Program-made: the position numbers and the translations under genes | Notes under the pieces: model-generated | The model's input: the letters and a program-made list of their open reading frames with translations, nothing else | Databases searched by the model: none | Told to the model about the DNA's origin: nothing | Shown here: piece after piece, positions 33,500 through 41,352 of the stretch | Layout: each line of letters starts with the position of its first letter | Position numbering within the stretch: position 1 is the stretch's first letter | Assembly: GCA_964480365.1 (NCBI GenBank) | Contig: CAYZPM010000021.1 | Location: forward strand, 1-64,000 | Source: CAIQPV01 sp964480365 | Lineage (GTDB): Bacteria > Pseudomonadota > Gammaproteobacteria > Burkholderiales > Gallionellaceae | DNA: 64,000 bases | Direction of reading: 5' to 3'

Positions 33500-33994
33500 T
33501 TACTCCTTGATGCGTTGAAAAGTCTGGTAATGGTCGCCGCTGTAATAACACTCCGGCAACGGCCCGCACACAATACGACGCGCGCCGCGATTGCGCGCGC
33601 CCGGCGTCTTCACCGTATATTCGTGGTAATAGCCGCGCGGCTGTTGCGGCAGGCGATGCTCGTAATTGCTGAAGACTACGCCGTCACGTGGAAAAGGAAA
33701 AGGGCCGTGCTGTTTGATGAGGCGCACGGTATCGCGCGCTTCCGAAGGTAGTTCTGTTACAGCGATAGTCTGAATTACGCCGTCGTCATGCGAATGATGA
33801 CTGTGAGCATAGGCTTGCGTGGAAGCAAAGGCAAACAGCGTGGCAAACAAAGCGAACAAATACTTTCTAAAACAGGCTGTAAAGAGTCCGTCATTCCCGC
33901 GAAGGCGGGAATCCAGTCTGGTTGAAAAACTGGATTCCCGCCTTCGCGGGAATGACGGACTCTTGATTTTTGAAGTTAAACCCAGATAGGACAT
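33500..33994 (-). CDS. Barnase/RNase Sa-like secreted guanyl-specific ribonuclease
   Basis: 164 residues. The C-terminal domain carries the microbial RNase triad: Glu in YYHEYTV, Arg in GARRIVCG, and His in SGDHYQTFQRI. A signal-peptide-like helix (FALFATLFAFASTQAYA) lies at about residues 47-63 rather than at the N-terminus. Residues about 14-36 are the translation of a dispersed palindromic repeat (33882-33964). The only ATG in frame lies before the repeat (33994, GAGGAA upstream), so the repeat seems to have inserted between start and signal sequence. The adjacent barstar gene supports the RNase identity. Whether the protein is still exported is uncertain. Confidence 0.82.
   Translation of the reverse strand: MSYLGLTSKIKSPSFPRRRESSFSTRLDSRLRGNDGLFTACFRKYLFALFATLFAFASTQAYAHSHHSHDDGVIQTIAVTELPSEARDTVRLIKQHGPFPFPRDGVVFSNYEHRLPQQPRGYYHEYTVKTPGARNRGARRIVCGPLPECYYSGDHYQTFQRIKE
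33882..33964. repeat. Palindromic repeat with perfect 36-base arms inside the RNase gene
   Basis: Left arm 33882-33917 and right arm 33929-33964 are exact reverse complements around an 11-base loop. Each contains the core CATTCCCGCGAAGGCGGGAA, which recurs at 40801-40830 and 47648-47675. It is the widespread repeat whose translation reads RRRES/RGNDG in many genomes. Confidence 0.92.
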
Positions 33995-34000
33995 GATGCA

Positions 34001-34927
34001 CTATTCCTCAAGGAAATAGTCTGAGTCGATTTTCTTGATTTCGTAGGTTTCCGCTACAGAAACTCCTACGTTGTAATCAATCATTAAATTTGCAAGCATG
34101 ATGCAATCAATCAAAACCACGCGCGGCTCATGACCTAATTGGCTGACCACTTCTCTTGCCGCCTTGGTAAATTCAGAAGCAGTTACAAAAATGCCTTTCT
34201 TAGCCTTGCGGGTTGCCAATGCTCCAACAAATTGTTGCATATCTGGCCCTCCAACCGTATTACCTTCCTTCCAGCGCTTGGCCTGTATATAAATAACATC
34301 CAAACCAAGCTTGTCTTCGTGTATCACCCCGTCAATCCCACCATCGCCACTGCGTCCCGTTACCCAAGCACTGCCGTGCTGGGCACCACCATAACCCATT
34401 TTTACAAATAGATTGACCACAAGTTTCTCAAAGAAAGATGGTGCACCAATTCGTATCTGCTGCAAAATTTCGCTAACCAAATTATCACGAATGCTTTTTA
34501 CACCACTGGCAATTAACTCATCTGGTGTGGCACTTTTAATAACGGTGACTTCAATCGGTTGCAGTGAGGTTTCTGATTGACTCTGGTTATCCCTGGCAGC
34601 GACATATTCCGGAAATTGCTCAAGGAACTTCAGGTTGATGGAGGAAGGCGGAGACTTTAGAACCTTCTCTCCACTTTCAGATATTTTGACGAAGGCTCGC
34701 CTTGGTTGTTCGATCAAGCCAGCTCTTTTTAAGTAGGTCTTAGCCCAAGCAGTCCGGTTATACATTACCCCTTGTCCACTAACTGCCGACGACAAATTAC
34801 GTTCATCCTCAGTTAACTGAAATTGATCGGATAGCAATGCCGTAACTCCTCGCATGGCGTGTTCCTGTTTATCAGACAGCGCTTTCAGCAGGGGAAGCAT
34901 CAATGTCTGAAAATCAGGAATCGCCAT
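34001..34927 (-). CDS. mrr: Mrr-type restriction endonuclease
   Basis: 308 residues. An N-terminal winged-helix (Mrr_N) domain (TLMLPLLKALSDKQEHAMRG; WAKTYLKRAGLIEQP) is followed by a PD-(D/E)xK nuclease domain with GDGGIDGVIHED and IYIQAKRW (Asp, then Gln/Lys of the catalytic core). Mrr cuts methylated foreign DNA. No methyltransferase or specificity gene is nearby, which fits a stand-alone type IV enzyme. The sequence is AT-richer than flanking aspS and nudB, suggesting acquisition. It ends six bases before the RNase start. Confidence 0.9.
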   Translation of the reverse strand: MAIPDFQTLMLPLLKALSDKQEHAMRGVTALLSDQFQLTEDERNLSSAVSGQGVMYNRTAWAKTYLKRAGLIEQPRRAFVKISESGEKVLKSPPSSINLKFLEQFPEYVAARDNQSQSETSLQPIEVTVIKSATPDELIASGVKSIRDNLVSEILQQIRIGAPSFFEKLVVNLFVKMGYGGAQHGSAWVTGRSGDGGIDGVIHEDKLGLDVIYIQAKRWKEGNTVGGPDMQQFVGALATRKAKKGIFVTASEFTKAAREVVSQLGHEPRVVLIDCIMLANLMIDYNVGVSVAETYEIKKIDSDYFLEE

Positions 34928-34932
34928 TTGCC

Positions 34933-36735
34933 CTACTCCTTAATCACTTCCACCGTAGTCTGCGTTTGCTGACGCAGGCGAATGTGCAATTCGCGCAACT
35001 GTTTTTCGTCCACCGCGCTCGGTGCCTGTGTTAACAGGCATTGCGCGCGCTGTGTCTTGGGGAAGGCGATTACATCGCGAATGGATTCGGAGCCGGTCAT
35101 CATGGCGACGATGCGATCCAGGCCGAAGGCCAAGCCGCCGTGCGGGGGCGCACCGTATTGCAAAGCATCGAGCAGGAAGCCGAACTTGAGTTGGGCTTCT
35201 TCCGCGCCGATGTTGAGCGCACGGAACACTTGCGATTGCACCGCTTCCTTGTGGATACGCACCGAGCCGCCGCCGATTTCCGAACCATTCAAGGCGAGGT
35301 CGTAAGCCTTGGCCAGACACTTGCCCGGATCGCTTTCCAGCAGCGCGAGGTGTTCGTCCTTGGGTGCAGTGAACGGGTGATGGCAGGCGTTCCAGCGCTT
35401 GCCCTCGTCGTCGTATTCGAACATGGGGAAGTCCACCACCCACAGCGGCTCCCATGCCTTGCCGTTGGTATAGCCTTTTTCGTGACCGATCTTACTGCGC
35501 AACGCACCCAGCGCATCGTTCACGACCTTGATCTTGTCCGCGCCGAAGAAAATCAGGTCGCCATTTTGCGCGCCGGTACGCTGCATAATGGTTTTCAGGG
35601 CAGCTTCGTTAAGGTTCTTTACGATAGGCGATTGCAAACCGGTTTCGTTCAACTGGGTCAAGTCGTTGACCTTGATGTAGGCCAATCCGCGCGCACCGTA
35701 GATACCGACGAACTTGGTGTACTCGTCTATCTCACCACGCGTGAACGTAGCGCCACCGGGCACGCGTAACGCGGCCACGCGACCATCAGGAGAATTAGCC
35801 GGGCCACTGAATACCTTGAACGCCACATCCTTCACCGCGTCGGTCACTTCGGTGAGTTCCAGCGTCACGCGCAGATCAGGTTTGTCCGAACCAAAACGGT
35901 TCATTGCCTCGGCATAAGACATGCGCGGAAAAGGATTGGGAAGCGCGACGCTCAGCACTTCCTTGAACACAGTGCGGATCATGTCTTCCATCAACGCCAT
36001 GATCTCCTCTTCGCCCAAGAAAGATGTCTCGATATCCACTTGGGTGAATTCGGGCTGACGGTCTGCACGCAAGTCTTCATCGCGGAAGCATTTGGTGATC
36101 TGGTAATAGCGGTCGAAACCCGCCACCATCAGCAATTGTTTGAACAACTGCGGCGACTGCGGCAACGCAAAAAACTCCCCGGCATGAACGCGCGACGGCA
36201 CCAGATAGTCGCGTGCGCCTTCCGGCGTGGATTTGGTAAGCATTGGCGTTTCGATGTCGATGAAGCCCTTGTCATCTAGGAAGCGGCGGAAAGCGCGCGC
36301 CGTCTTGTAGCGCAGCATCATGTTCTTCTGCATCTGCGGACGGCGCAGGTCGATCACGCGATGCGTCAGGCGCACATTCTCGGACAGGTTCTCGTCGTCC
36401 AACTGGAACGGCGGAGTGACCGAAGTGTTCAATACCTCGATCTCATGACACAGAATTTCAATTTCCCCGCTGGGGATATTGGCATTATCTGTGCCTTCCG
36501 GGCGGCGGCGCACACGGCCAGTCACCTTTAATACAAATTCGTTGCGCACCGATTCGGCAATGCCGAACATCTCGGCGCGGTCGGGATCGCATACCACTTG
36601 TGCCAGTCCTTCGCGGTCGCGCAGGTCGATGAAAATCACCCCGCCGTGGTCGCGGCGGCGGTGTGCCCAGCCGCACAAGGTGACGGTCTGGCCGAGGTTG
36701 GAAACGTTAAGTTGGCCGCAATAATGAGTTCTCAT
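34933..36735 (-). CDS. aspS: Aspartyl-tRNA synthetase (bacterial type)
   Basis: 600 residues. The N-terminal OB-fold anticodon domain (TVTLCGWAHRRRDHGGVIFI) is followed by a class II catalytic core: motif 2 CFRDEDLRADRQPEFTQVD, the GAD insertion, and motif 3 GLAFGLDRIVAM. Length and the GAD domain mark the bacterial form. The enzyme may be non-discriminating (Asp/Asn) if the genome lacks AsnRS; this cannot be judged here. It lies downstream of a DUF502 gene, a gene order common in betaproteobacteria. Confidence 0.95.
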   Translation of the reverse strand: MRTHYCGQLNVSNLGQTVTLCGWAHRRRDHGGVIFIDLRDREGLAQVVCDPDRAEMFGIAESVRNEFVLKVTGRVRRRPEGTDNANIPSGEIEILCHEIEVLNTSVTPPFQLDDENLSENVRLTHRVIDLRRPQMQKNMMLRYKTARAFRRFLDDKGFIDIETPMLTKSTPEGARDYLVPSRVHAGEFFALPQSPQLFKQLLMVAGFDRYYQITKCFRDEDLRADRQPEFTQVDIETSFLGEEEIMALMEDMIRTVFKEVLSVALPNPFPRMSYAEAMNRFGSDKPDLRVTLELTEVTDAVKDVAFKVFSGPANSPDGRVAALRVPGGATFTRGEIDEYTKFVGIYGARGLAYIKVNDLTQLNETGLQSPIVKNLNEAALKTIMQRTGAQNGDLIFFGADKIKVVNDALGALRSKIGHEKGYTNGKAWEPLWVVDFPMFEYDDEGKRWNACHHPFTAPKDEHLALLESDPGKCLAKAYDLALNGSEIGGGSVRIHKEAVQSQVFRALNIGAEEAQLKFGFLLDALQYGAPPHGGLAFGLDRIVAMMTGSESIRDVIAFPKTQRAQCLLTQAPSAVDEKQLRELHIRLRQQTQTTVEVIKE

Positions 36736-36787
36736 AGTTCTATGTTCTATACAGTCTTTGAAGAATCGAAAAGGTTAAGTCGAAAAG

Positions 36788-37381
36788 TTACTTGGAATTG
36801 CTGGCAGGTAAAGCATTGCCTACAGGGGGAACAACGCCCATCGAAATAATGGATTTCAGTGCTACATCCACGCTGATATTGAGTTCGATGGTGTCGGCCT
36901 TGCGCACATAAAAATAAAAACCGTTCACCGGACTGGGCGTTGTGGGAATAAACACCCCCACATAATCGCCTTCCATATGTGCTGCAATCTCGCCGTCCGC
37001 CACGCTGGTCTGAAACGCCAGCGACCAGGCCTCGGGATGCGGATAGCGCACCAGCAGCACCTTGCGAAAGGAATTGCTGTCGCTGGAGAGCAACGTATCG
37101 CTCACTTGCTTCACGCTCTTGTAGATTGCGTTTACGAACGGAATACGGTTCAGCAAAGCATCCCAGAGACCCAGCAGGCGTTGTCCCAATACATTGCGTG
37201 CCAGCAAACCGGTGCCCACCACAATCGCCACGGTGAGTATCACCCCCATGCCAGAAATACGCCAACTCGGGGGCAACAACAACAGGCTCTGATCCATGAT
37301 GCCTATGGTCAGTTTTAACACCCAGATGGTGATGCCTAGCGGCACCCACACCAGCAGGCCTGTTAACAGATATTTTTTCAC
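36788..37381 (-). CDS. DUF502 membrane protein
   Basis: 197 residues from a GTG at 37381 (VKKYLLTGLLVWVPLGITIW) that overlaps the fmdB stop (GTGA). Two hydrophobic helices near residues 4-24 and 44-65 precede a soluble domain with NRIPFVNAIYKSVKQVSDTL, the most conserved DUF502 segment. Function is unknown. The position between fmdB and aspS is a recurrent betaproteobacterial arrangement. The longer frame starting at 37414 would run into fmdB. Confidence 0.88.
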   Translation of the reverse strand: MKKYLLTGLLVWVPLGITIWVLKLTIGIMDQSLLLLPPSWRISGMGVILTVAIVVGTGLLARNVLGQRLLGLWDALLNRIPFVNAIYKSVKQVSDTLLSSDSNSFRKVLLVRYPHPEAWSLAFQTSVADGEIAAHMEGDYVGVFIPTTPSPVNGFYFYVRKADTIELNISVDVALKSIISMGVVPPVGNALPASNSK

Positions 37382-37626
37382 GCGTTGCCGCTCGCAATCG
37401 GACAACCGGCACACGGCGCCGTTTCACACTTGCTGGCTGGCGGCTTATCCTTAAAGTCGGTGGCGTAATAGCCGCTGCCCTTGAGCTGGAAACCGGCAGC
37501 GGTAAGCTGCTTGCTGAACGTCTCCTTGCCACACTCAGGACAAGTCGTCAGCACTGCGTCGCTAATCTTCTGCATGACATCTTTTTGCACACCACAACTG
37601 CTACAACGATATTCGTAAATAGGCAT
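37378..37626 (-). CDS. FmdB-family zinc-ribbon protein
   Basis: 82 residues from the ATG at 37626. MPIYEYRCSSCG and TTCPECGKE provide a two-CxxC zinc ribbon; the C-terminal CETAPCAGCPI adds more cysteines. Named for a putative regulator next to formamidase, but the role is not established for this small protein. It is first in the fmdB-DUF502-aspS group. An upstream extension to 37659 is not supported. Confidence 0.88.
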   Translation of the reverse strand: MPIYEYRCSSCGVQKDVMQKISDAVLTTCPECGKETFSKQLTAAGFQLKGSGYYATDFKDKPPASKCETAPCAGCPIASGNA

Positions 37627-37667
37627 AACGCCCCTATTGGTAATCAAGAAGGCGGGCATTATACCCT

Positions 37668-37935
37668 AGAGCCTATTTCAGTAGGTTTCATACCTCGCGC
37701 CGTTTGCCTGCGGGCGCAGTGCAAGGCGCGGACTGCGCCGTGTAGTCATTCTCCACAAGCAGGCCGCAACGCCGCAATGCGCCCGCAGACAAACAGCCCT
37801 TCGGGTTGACGCTGGGCGCGGCGTCTGCGGCGTTGCACCGCTCGCCAATGGAATAACCATTGGCAGCGCGCTGCGCCTTGCATCCATCCGCGCCCAGCGT
37901 CAACGCGAGGTATGAAACCTACTGAAATAGGCTCT
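37668..37935. mobile_element. MITE-like element with 32-base perfect terminal inverted repeats
   Basis: Bases 37668-37699 are the exact reverse complement of 37904-37935. The 204-base interior is GC-rich, has no supported reading frame, and contains further inverted blocks (for example GTGCAAGGCGCGG near 37721 and GCGCCTTGCAT near 37874). No clear target duplication flanks it. It lies between fmdB and rluE, and its right end includes the last codons and stop of rluE. Confidence 0.82.
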
Positions 37936-38464
37936 GGCGCCACATCCCTGATTCCAACTCGTCCAGCGTCCACTCGCCGATACGGTAGCGAATCAACCGC
38001 AAAGTCGGGTAGCCCACCGCCGCTGTCATGCGCCGTATTTGGCGGTTTTTGCCCTCGCGCAGGGTCAGTTCCAGCCATGAAGCCAGGATGTTCTTACGCT
38101 CGCGTATCGGCGGATTGCGCGGCCATAAGACTGACGGCTCATCCATCAGTCGCGCCTCGGCTGGGCGGGTCACGCCATCCTTGAGCGACACACCATGGCG
38201 CAATTGCGCCAGCGCAGCCTCATCCGGCACGCCTTCCACCTGCACCCAATAAGTCTTCGGCAGCTTGTGTTGCGGATCGGTTATGCGGTGTTGCAGCTTG
38301 CCATCGTCAGTCAGCAGCAGTAAGCCCTCGCTATCCGTATCCAGCCGTCCGGCTGGATAAAAATTGGGCAGCGGAATATAATCCGCCAGCGTCGGATGCA
38401 GCCCGTCGCGGCTGAACTGGCAGATCACGTTATAGGGTTTATTGAACAGCAGGATGCGGGACAT
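37919..38464 (-). CDS. rluE: 23S rRNA pseudouridine synthase of the RluE type
   Basis: 181 residues. The catalytic motif GRLDTDSEGLLLLT contains the nucleophilic Asp. LLFNKPYNVICQFS at the start and EGKNRQIRRMTAAVGYPTLR near the end are typical of the RsuA/RluE branch without an S4 domain. RluE makes pseudouridine 2457 in E. coli 23S rRNA; the target here is inferred. The final residues SLFQ and the stop are encoded within the inverted-repeat end of the MITE-like element, so the native C-terminus may have been replaced. Confidence 0.85.
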   Translation of the reverse strand: MSRILLFNKPYNVICQFSRDGLHPTLADYIPLPNFYPAGRLDTDSEGLLLLTDDGKLQHRITDPQHKLPKTYWVQVEGVPDEAALAQLRHGVSLKDGVTRPAEARLMDEPSVLWPRNPPIRERKNILASWLELTLREGKNRQIRRMTAAVGYPTLRLIRYRIGEWTLDELESGMWRQSLFQ

Positions 38465-38473
38465 TGCGTTCGG

Positions 38474-38881
38474 CTACTGGCTGACCCAGTTTTCGACACG
38501 CAGTCCCGGCACACGCTCAAACTCAGCCACGTTGTTGGTAACCAGAATAAGTTTGCTTGCGAGTGCGTGAGCGGCAATCCACAGGTCATTATTGCCGATG
38601 GGTTTGCCGCTTGCTTGCAGATACTGACGGATTTTCCCATAGTGCGTGGAAACGCCCACATCCAACGCCAACACCGGAATCAGGGCGATCAGATGCTCCA
38701 GAATATGCCGAGTTTCTTTGGGCTTCGAGCTTTTCTCCGCACCGAAACATAGCTCGCCATAAGTGATGGCGGACATGACAACTTTGCCGGGCGGCAATTT
38801 GGTGAAGCGCGCCAAGACTTCGGCAGGGCGATGGTTCTTGATGTAAATACAGATATTAGTGTCGAGCAAGTAGCGCGGCAT
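38474..38881 (-). CDS. vapC: VapC-type PIN-domain toxin
   Basis: 135 residues. PIN-domain acids: Asp7 (YLLDTNICIYI), Glu in ITYGELCFG, and the GNNDLWIAAHAL segment with Asp, plus Asn/Glu in VTNNVAEFERV. VapC toxins cleave tRNA or rRNA. The opening LLDTNICIYI matches tRNA-fMet-cleaving VapC/MvpT members. It follows its antitoxin gene with a three-base gap. A nearby rluE gene is unrelated. Confidence 0.9.
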   Translation of the reverse strand: MPRYLLDTNICIYIKNHRPAEVLARFTKLPPGKVVMSAITYGELCFGAEKSSKPKETRHILEHLIALIPVLALDVGVSTHYGKIRQYLQASGKPIGNNDLWIAAHALASKLILVTNNVAEFERVPGLRVENWVSQ

Positions 38882-38884
38882 GGC

Positions 38885-39112
38885 CTACAGCCCCGCGCGC
38901 TCTTGCGGCAAGTCGTCCGCACGCTCCACCAGAAAATCGGCGGGCAGTGAGGCGAGCAGGTGGAACGCCTGTGCCAGCGATGTAGCTTTTTTACGCAGCA
39001 CTAATTCATCATCCCGGCGAAAAATTTCCACCTCGTCGGTATCGAACTGAAACTCCACCGGAATTCTCACCGCCTGCGAATTGCCGCTCCTAAAAACTTT
39101 TGCTGTACGCAT
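38885..39112 (-). CDS. vapB: VapB-type antitoxin (AbrB/MazE fold)
   Basis: 75 residues from the ATG at 39112. The N-terminal DNA-binding fold MRTAKVFRSGNSQAVRIPVE matches the VagC/VapB AbrB group; the C-terminal acidic/hydrophobic part binds the toxin. A longer frame starting at 39151 would run through the putative operator and is rejected. GGGAAA lies just upstream of the ATG. Confidence 0.9.
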   Translation of the reverse strand: MRTAKVFRSGNSQAVRIPVEFQFDTDEVEIFRRDDELVLRKKATSLAQAFHLLASLPADFLVERADDLPQERAGL

Positions 39113-39124
39113 AATTGATTTCCC

Positions 39125-39153
39125 ATATGTATTTACACATAGTATATACATAT
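39125..39153. promoter_or_regulatory. Candidate VapB operator
   Basis: ATATGTA (39125-39131) and TACATAT (39147-39153) are inverted repeats 15 bases apart, immediately upstream of vapB in very AT-rich DNA. VapBC complexes usually bind such palindromes to repress themselves. Confidence 0.45.
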
Positions 39154-39164
39154 ACGGAATTTAT

Positions 39165-39291
39165 GCAAATTCGCCGGTGGCAGACCAGCAGCTGATTACC
39201 TTTCTTGATCTTGCCAAGAAATGTAATCGAAAGAAGGCGCCCCCGGTTTGCCGCCCTTCGGGTACCCTCGATCAGCCGCAAGCAAGCGGGG
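39165..39291. repeat. Dispersed repeat; left copy of the inverted pair around the DUF3800 gene
   Basis: Bases 39189-39291 match the reverse complement of 40668-40770 over 103 bases with three mismatches. The preceding GCAAATTCGCCGGTGGCAGA (from 39165) also starts the related repeat at 55483. It seems to be a truncated copy of the longer repeat at 40597-40798. Confidence 0.85.
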
Positions 39292-39328
39292 AATGAAAAG
39301 AAAAAAACAAGAATTCGCGCAGCGAATG

Positions 39329-40459
39329 TCAAAGCAAATGTGGCGCTGGTGGCAAACCGTGAAGGAACGTGTCACTTTTCCAATCACTATCCATAGGAGC
39401 AACTCTATGGAAAAAAGCATCACTAACTTCATCAGACAAATCAATCAAGCCGCGCAAAAGCTCCAAATTTTTCATTTGCGTGGCATTGAGATTATCTTTC
39501 TTCTTCAGCAACTCAGGCATCGAATTCTCTTCGATGAAGACGAAATATTTTCCGAGAAAGCCAGTGATCACGTCAGATAGCTGAATTCCGACTTCTTTCT
39601 TTGAATCCGTAAATCGGAAGCTGACCTCTTTTTTTCCGTCCATCAAGTGGAAGCCATTTAAAATTTTCTCCACTTCCGTTTCGTTGTCAAAGATATGCAA
39701 CGAATTTTTGAAGACGTATATGGGTTGAAGGAAAAAAGCATGGAAATTATCGATGAGTACGCCTTCATCCTCGTCAACCAAAAACATGAACTCTGTTAGA
39801 GACTGCCCCTTACGGATCAGTTCTTTAAGCATGATTGTTGGAAGGTTCGTGTCCTCTGGATTGTTCTCGTCAAGAAAATTCTCAACTTCACTTAAAAACG
39901 CTCTTGTTTGCTCTCTGGCAATGTCTGGGTATCCATAGCGTTTCAATATGCTCAGGAACTTCGGCGTATCGCAAGCCACAATCCTGTAGAGCTCATTTTT
40001 CATTTCCCTGTGAAGGGGAATGTAAGCGTTGAAGGACTCATCAGCAACGATGGATTCGACGATGTCAAGGACGGACCAATAGAGGATATTGATATTCGAG
40101 TAGTGGATGTAAATGCCATGGTTGATCATCCAGGACAATACGATGCCCATCTTTTGGGATGCCAATATCTCCTCAAAGCTCCCAGTCGCGATGTGCTTAA
40201 GTTTAATTTCAGTTGCCGTCTTTTGCATTCGCAATTCATTGCGCAATACCGTGACATCACCGATTTCATGGCCCTCTTTAAGGACGATGCCGCCGATCAC
40301 GAAATTATCATGCTTGGTTACGTTGGAACCCGTTTCCGTCAAATACAGTTTCCGAATATTGTTAGTTTCATCGTAATAGAAGGTGAATCTATCGTCTGCT
40401 CCACGAATAATTTGTACTGCCCCATCTCGAAGCGCGTTGACATCAAGTACAGTTCTCAT
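39329..40459 (-). CDS. DUF3800 protein
   Basis: 376 residues. The N-terminal RFTFYYDETNNIRKLYL and the C-terminal VGIQLSDVITGFLGK are the two signature regions of DUF3800, a putative RNase H-like fold with acidic active-site residues (Asp/Glu of YDETNN, Asp of QLSDV). The family is scattered among genomes, often in mobile or defence settings, but its biochemical activity is not established. Codon use is AT-richer than its neighbours. A strong GGAGG precedes the ATG. The gene is bracketed by 103-base inverted repeats, which suggests that it moved as a cassette. Confidence 0.82.
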   Translation of the reverse strand: MRTVLDVNALRDGAVQIIRGADDRFTFYYDETNNIRKLYLTETGSNVTKHDNFVIGGIVLKEGHEIGDVTVLRNELRMQKTATEIKLKHIATGSFEEILASQKMGIVLSWMINHGIYIHYSNINILYWSVLDIVESIVADESFNAYIPLHREMKNELYRIVACDTPKFLSILKRYGYPDIAREQTRAFLSEVENFLDENNPEDTNLPTIMLKELIRKGQSLTEFMFLVDEDEGVLIDNFHAFFLQPIYVFKNSLHIFDNETEVEKILNGFHLMDGKKEVSFRFTDSKKEVGIQLSDVITGFLGKYFVFIEENSMPELLKKKDNLNATQMKNLELLRGLIDLSDEVSDAFFHRVAPMDSDWKSDTFLHGLPPAPHLL

Positions 40460-40596
40460 TTATTGCCTCCATCATGACTACGCATTGCCAAGTCTTGAAA
40501 AACGAGGACGTAGCTCGATTGGTTTTTTATGATGCGCTCTTTGCGCACCTCCCCTTTCCCCTGTGCGCCGCTTCGATCAGCCGCAAGGAAGCGGAG

Positions 40597-40798
40597 GGGT
40601 AGGCGAGCACTGTTTGAGCTCCGCAGTGTGGCGCGGGGTGTGCGCCGCACTAGGGCGAGTTGCGCAGCCCCGCTTGCTTGCGGCTGATCGAGGGCACCCG
40701 AAGGGCGGCAAACCGGGGGCGATTTCTTTCGATTACATTTCTTGGCAAGATCAAGAAAGGTAATCAGCTGCCGGGTTGCCCCCGGCGGTTTTGCCTTT
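40597..40798. repeat. Dispersed repeat; right copy of the inverted pair around the DUF3800 gene
   Basis: Bases 40668-40770 are the inverted partner of 39189-39291. The left extension (40597-40667; GCGAGCACTGTTTGAG and onward) resembles, in reverse, the second half of the repeat at 55611-55680. There is no coding potential of its own. Confidence 0.8.
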
Positions 40799-40800
40799 GA

Positions 40801-40830
40801 CTGGATTCCCGCCTTCGCGGGAATGACGTC
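40801..40830. repeat. Short palindromic repeat (CATTCCCGC family)
   Basis: ATTCCCGC / GCGGGAAT with a CTTC loop; same family as 33882-33964 and 47648-47675. Confidence 0.8.
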
Positions 40831-40861
40831 CACAAAGTGCATCCGTCCAACCGGACGTACC

Positions 40862-40895
40862 CAACAAAAAAGCCCGCTTGCGCGGGCTTTTTTAA
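40862..40895. terminator. Bidirectional terminator downstream of cspA
   Basis: AAAAAAGCCCGC-TTGC-GCGGGCTTTTTT-type hairpin (stem AGCCCGC/GCGGGCT) with A and T tracts on both sides, 17 bases beyond the cspA stop. Confidence 0.85.
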
Positions 40896-40911
40896 TCCAA
40901 CTCAGAACCGA

Positions 40912-41115
40912 TTAAGGAGCCTGGATGTTGGAAGCTTGCTTGCCTTTAGGGCCTTGAACGATGTCAAAGGTGACCTTCTGGCCTTCTTTGAGGGTCTTGA
41001 AACCGCTCATGTTGATTGCGGAGAAGTGCGCGAACAGGTCTTCACTGCCATCATCAGGAGTGATGAAGCCGAAACCTTTTGCATCATTGAACCACTTTAC
41101 AGTACCGTTTGCCAT
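40912..41115 (-). CDS. cspA: CspA-family cold-shock / RNA chaperone protein
   Basis: 67 residues, a single cold-shock domain. RNP1 is KGFGFITP and RNP2 LFAHFSAI; the opening NGTVKWFNDAKGFGF is diagnostic. It binds single-stranded RNA and DNA and melts structures during cold or growth transitions. AAGGAAG precedes the ATG. The divergent region 41116-41352 to clpS gives space for a long 5' leader, as is usual for cold-shock mRNAs; TTGACG on the minus strand at 41250-41255 could be its -35, but no good -10 was seen. Confidence 0.95.
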   Translation of the reverse strand: MANGTVKWFNDAKGFGFITPDDGSEDLFAHFSAINMSGFKTLKEGQKVTFDIVQGPKGKQASNIQAP

Positions 41116-41352
41116 GTTACTTCCTTAACTAAAAACCGGGTGGATTCCCGTCAAACTGTTTGAATTCCAAGACCGCACATGGCAAAACCAGTAATGCATG
41201 TAACTTGATTCAAACACCCACGCGCTTTTTACTCCTGTATTACCCGCGCCGTCAAGTGGTTATGAAATATTTTTTCAGAATACACTTGAAAAAGCCGTTC
41301 TAATCGTCAAATATGTACCCTGAGATGATGCAACAATGGTGACACTTTAAAA

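Noticed and set aside
37669..37934. Small frames inside the MITE-like element
   Set aside because: They arise from GC-rich inverted repeats on both strands; none has a start signal or protein motif.
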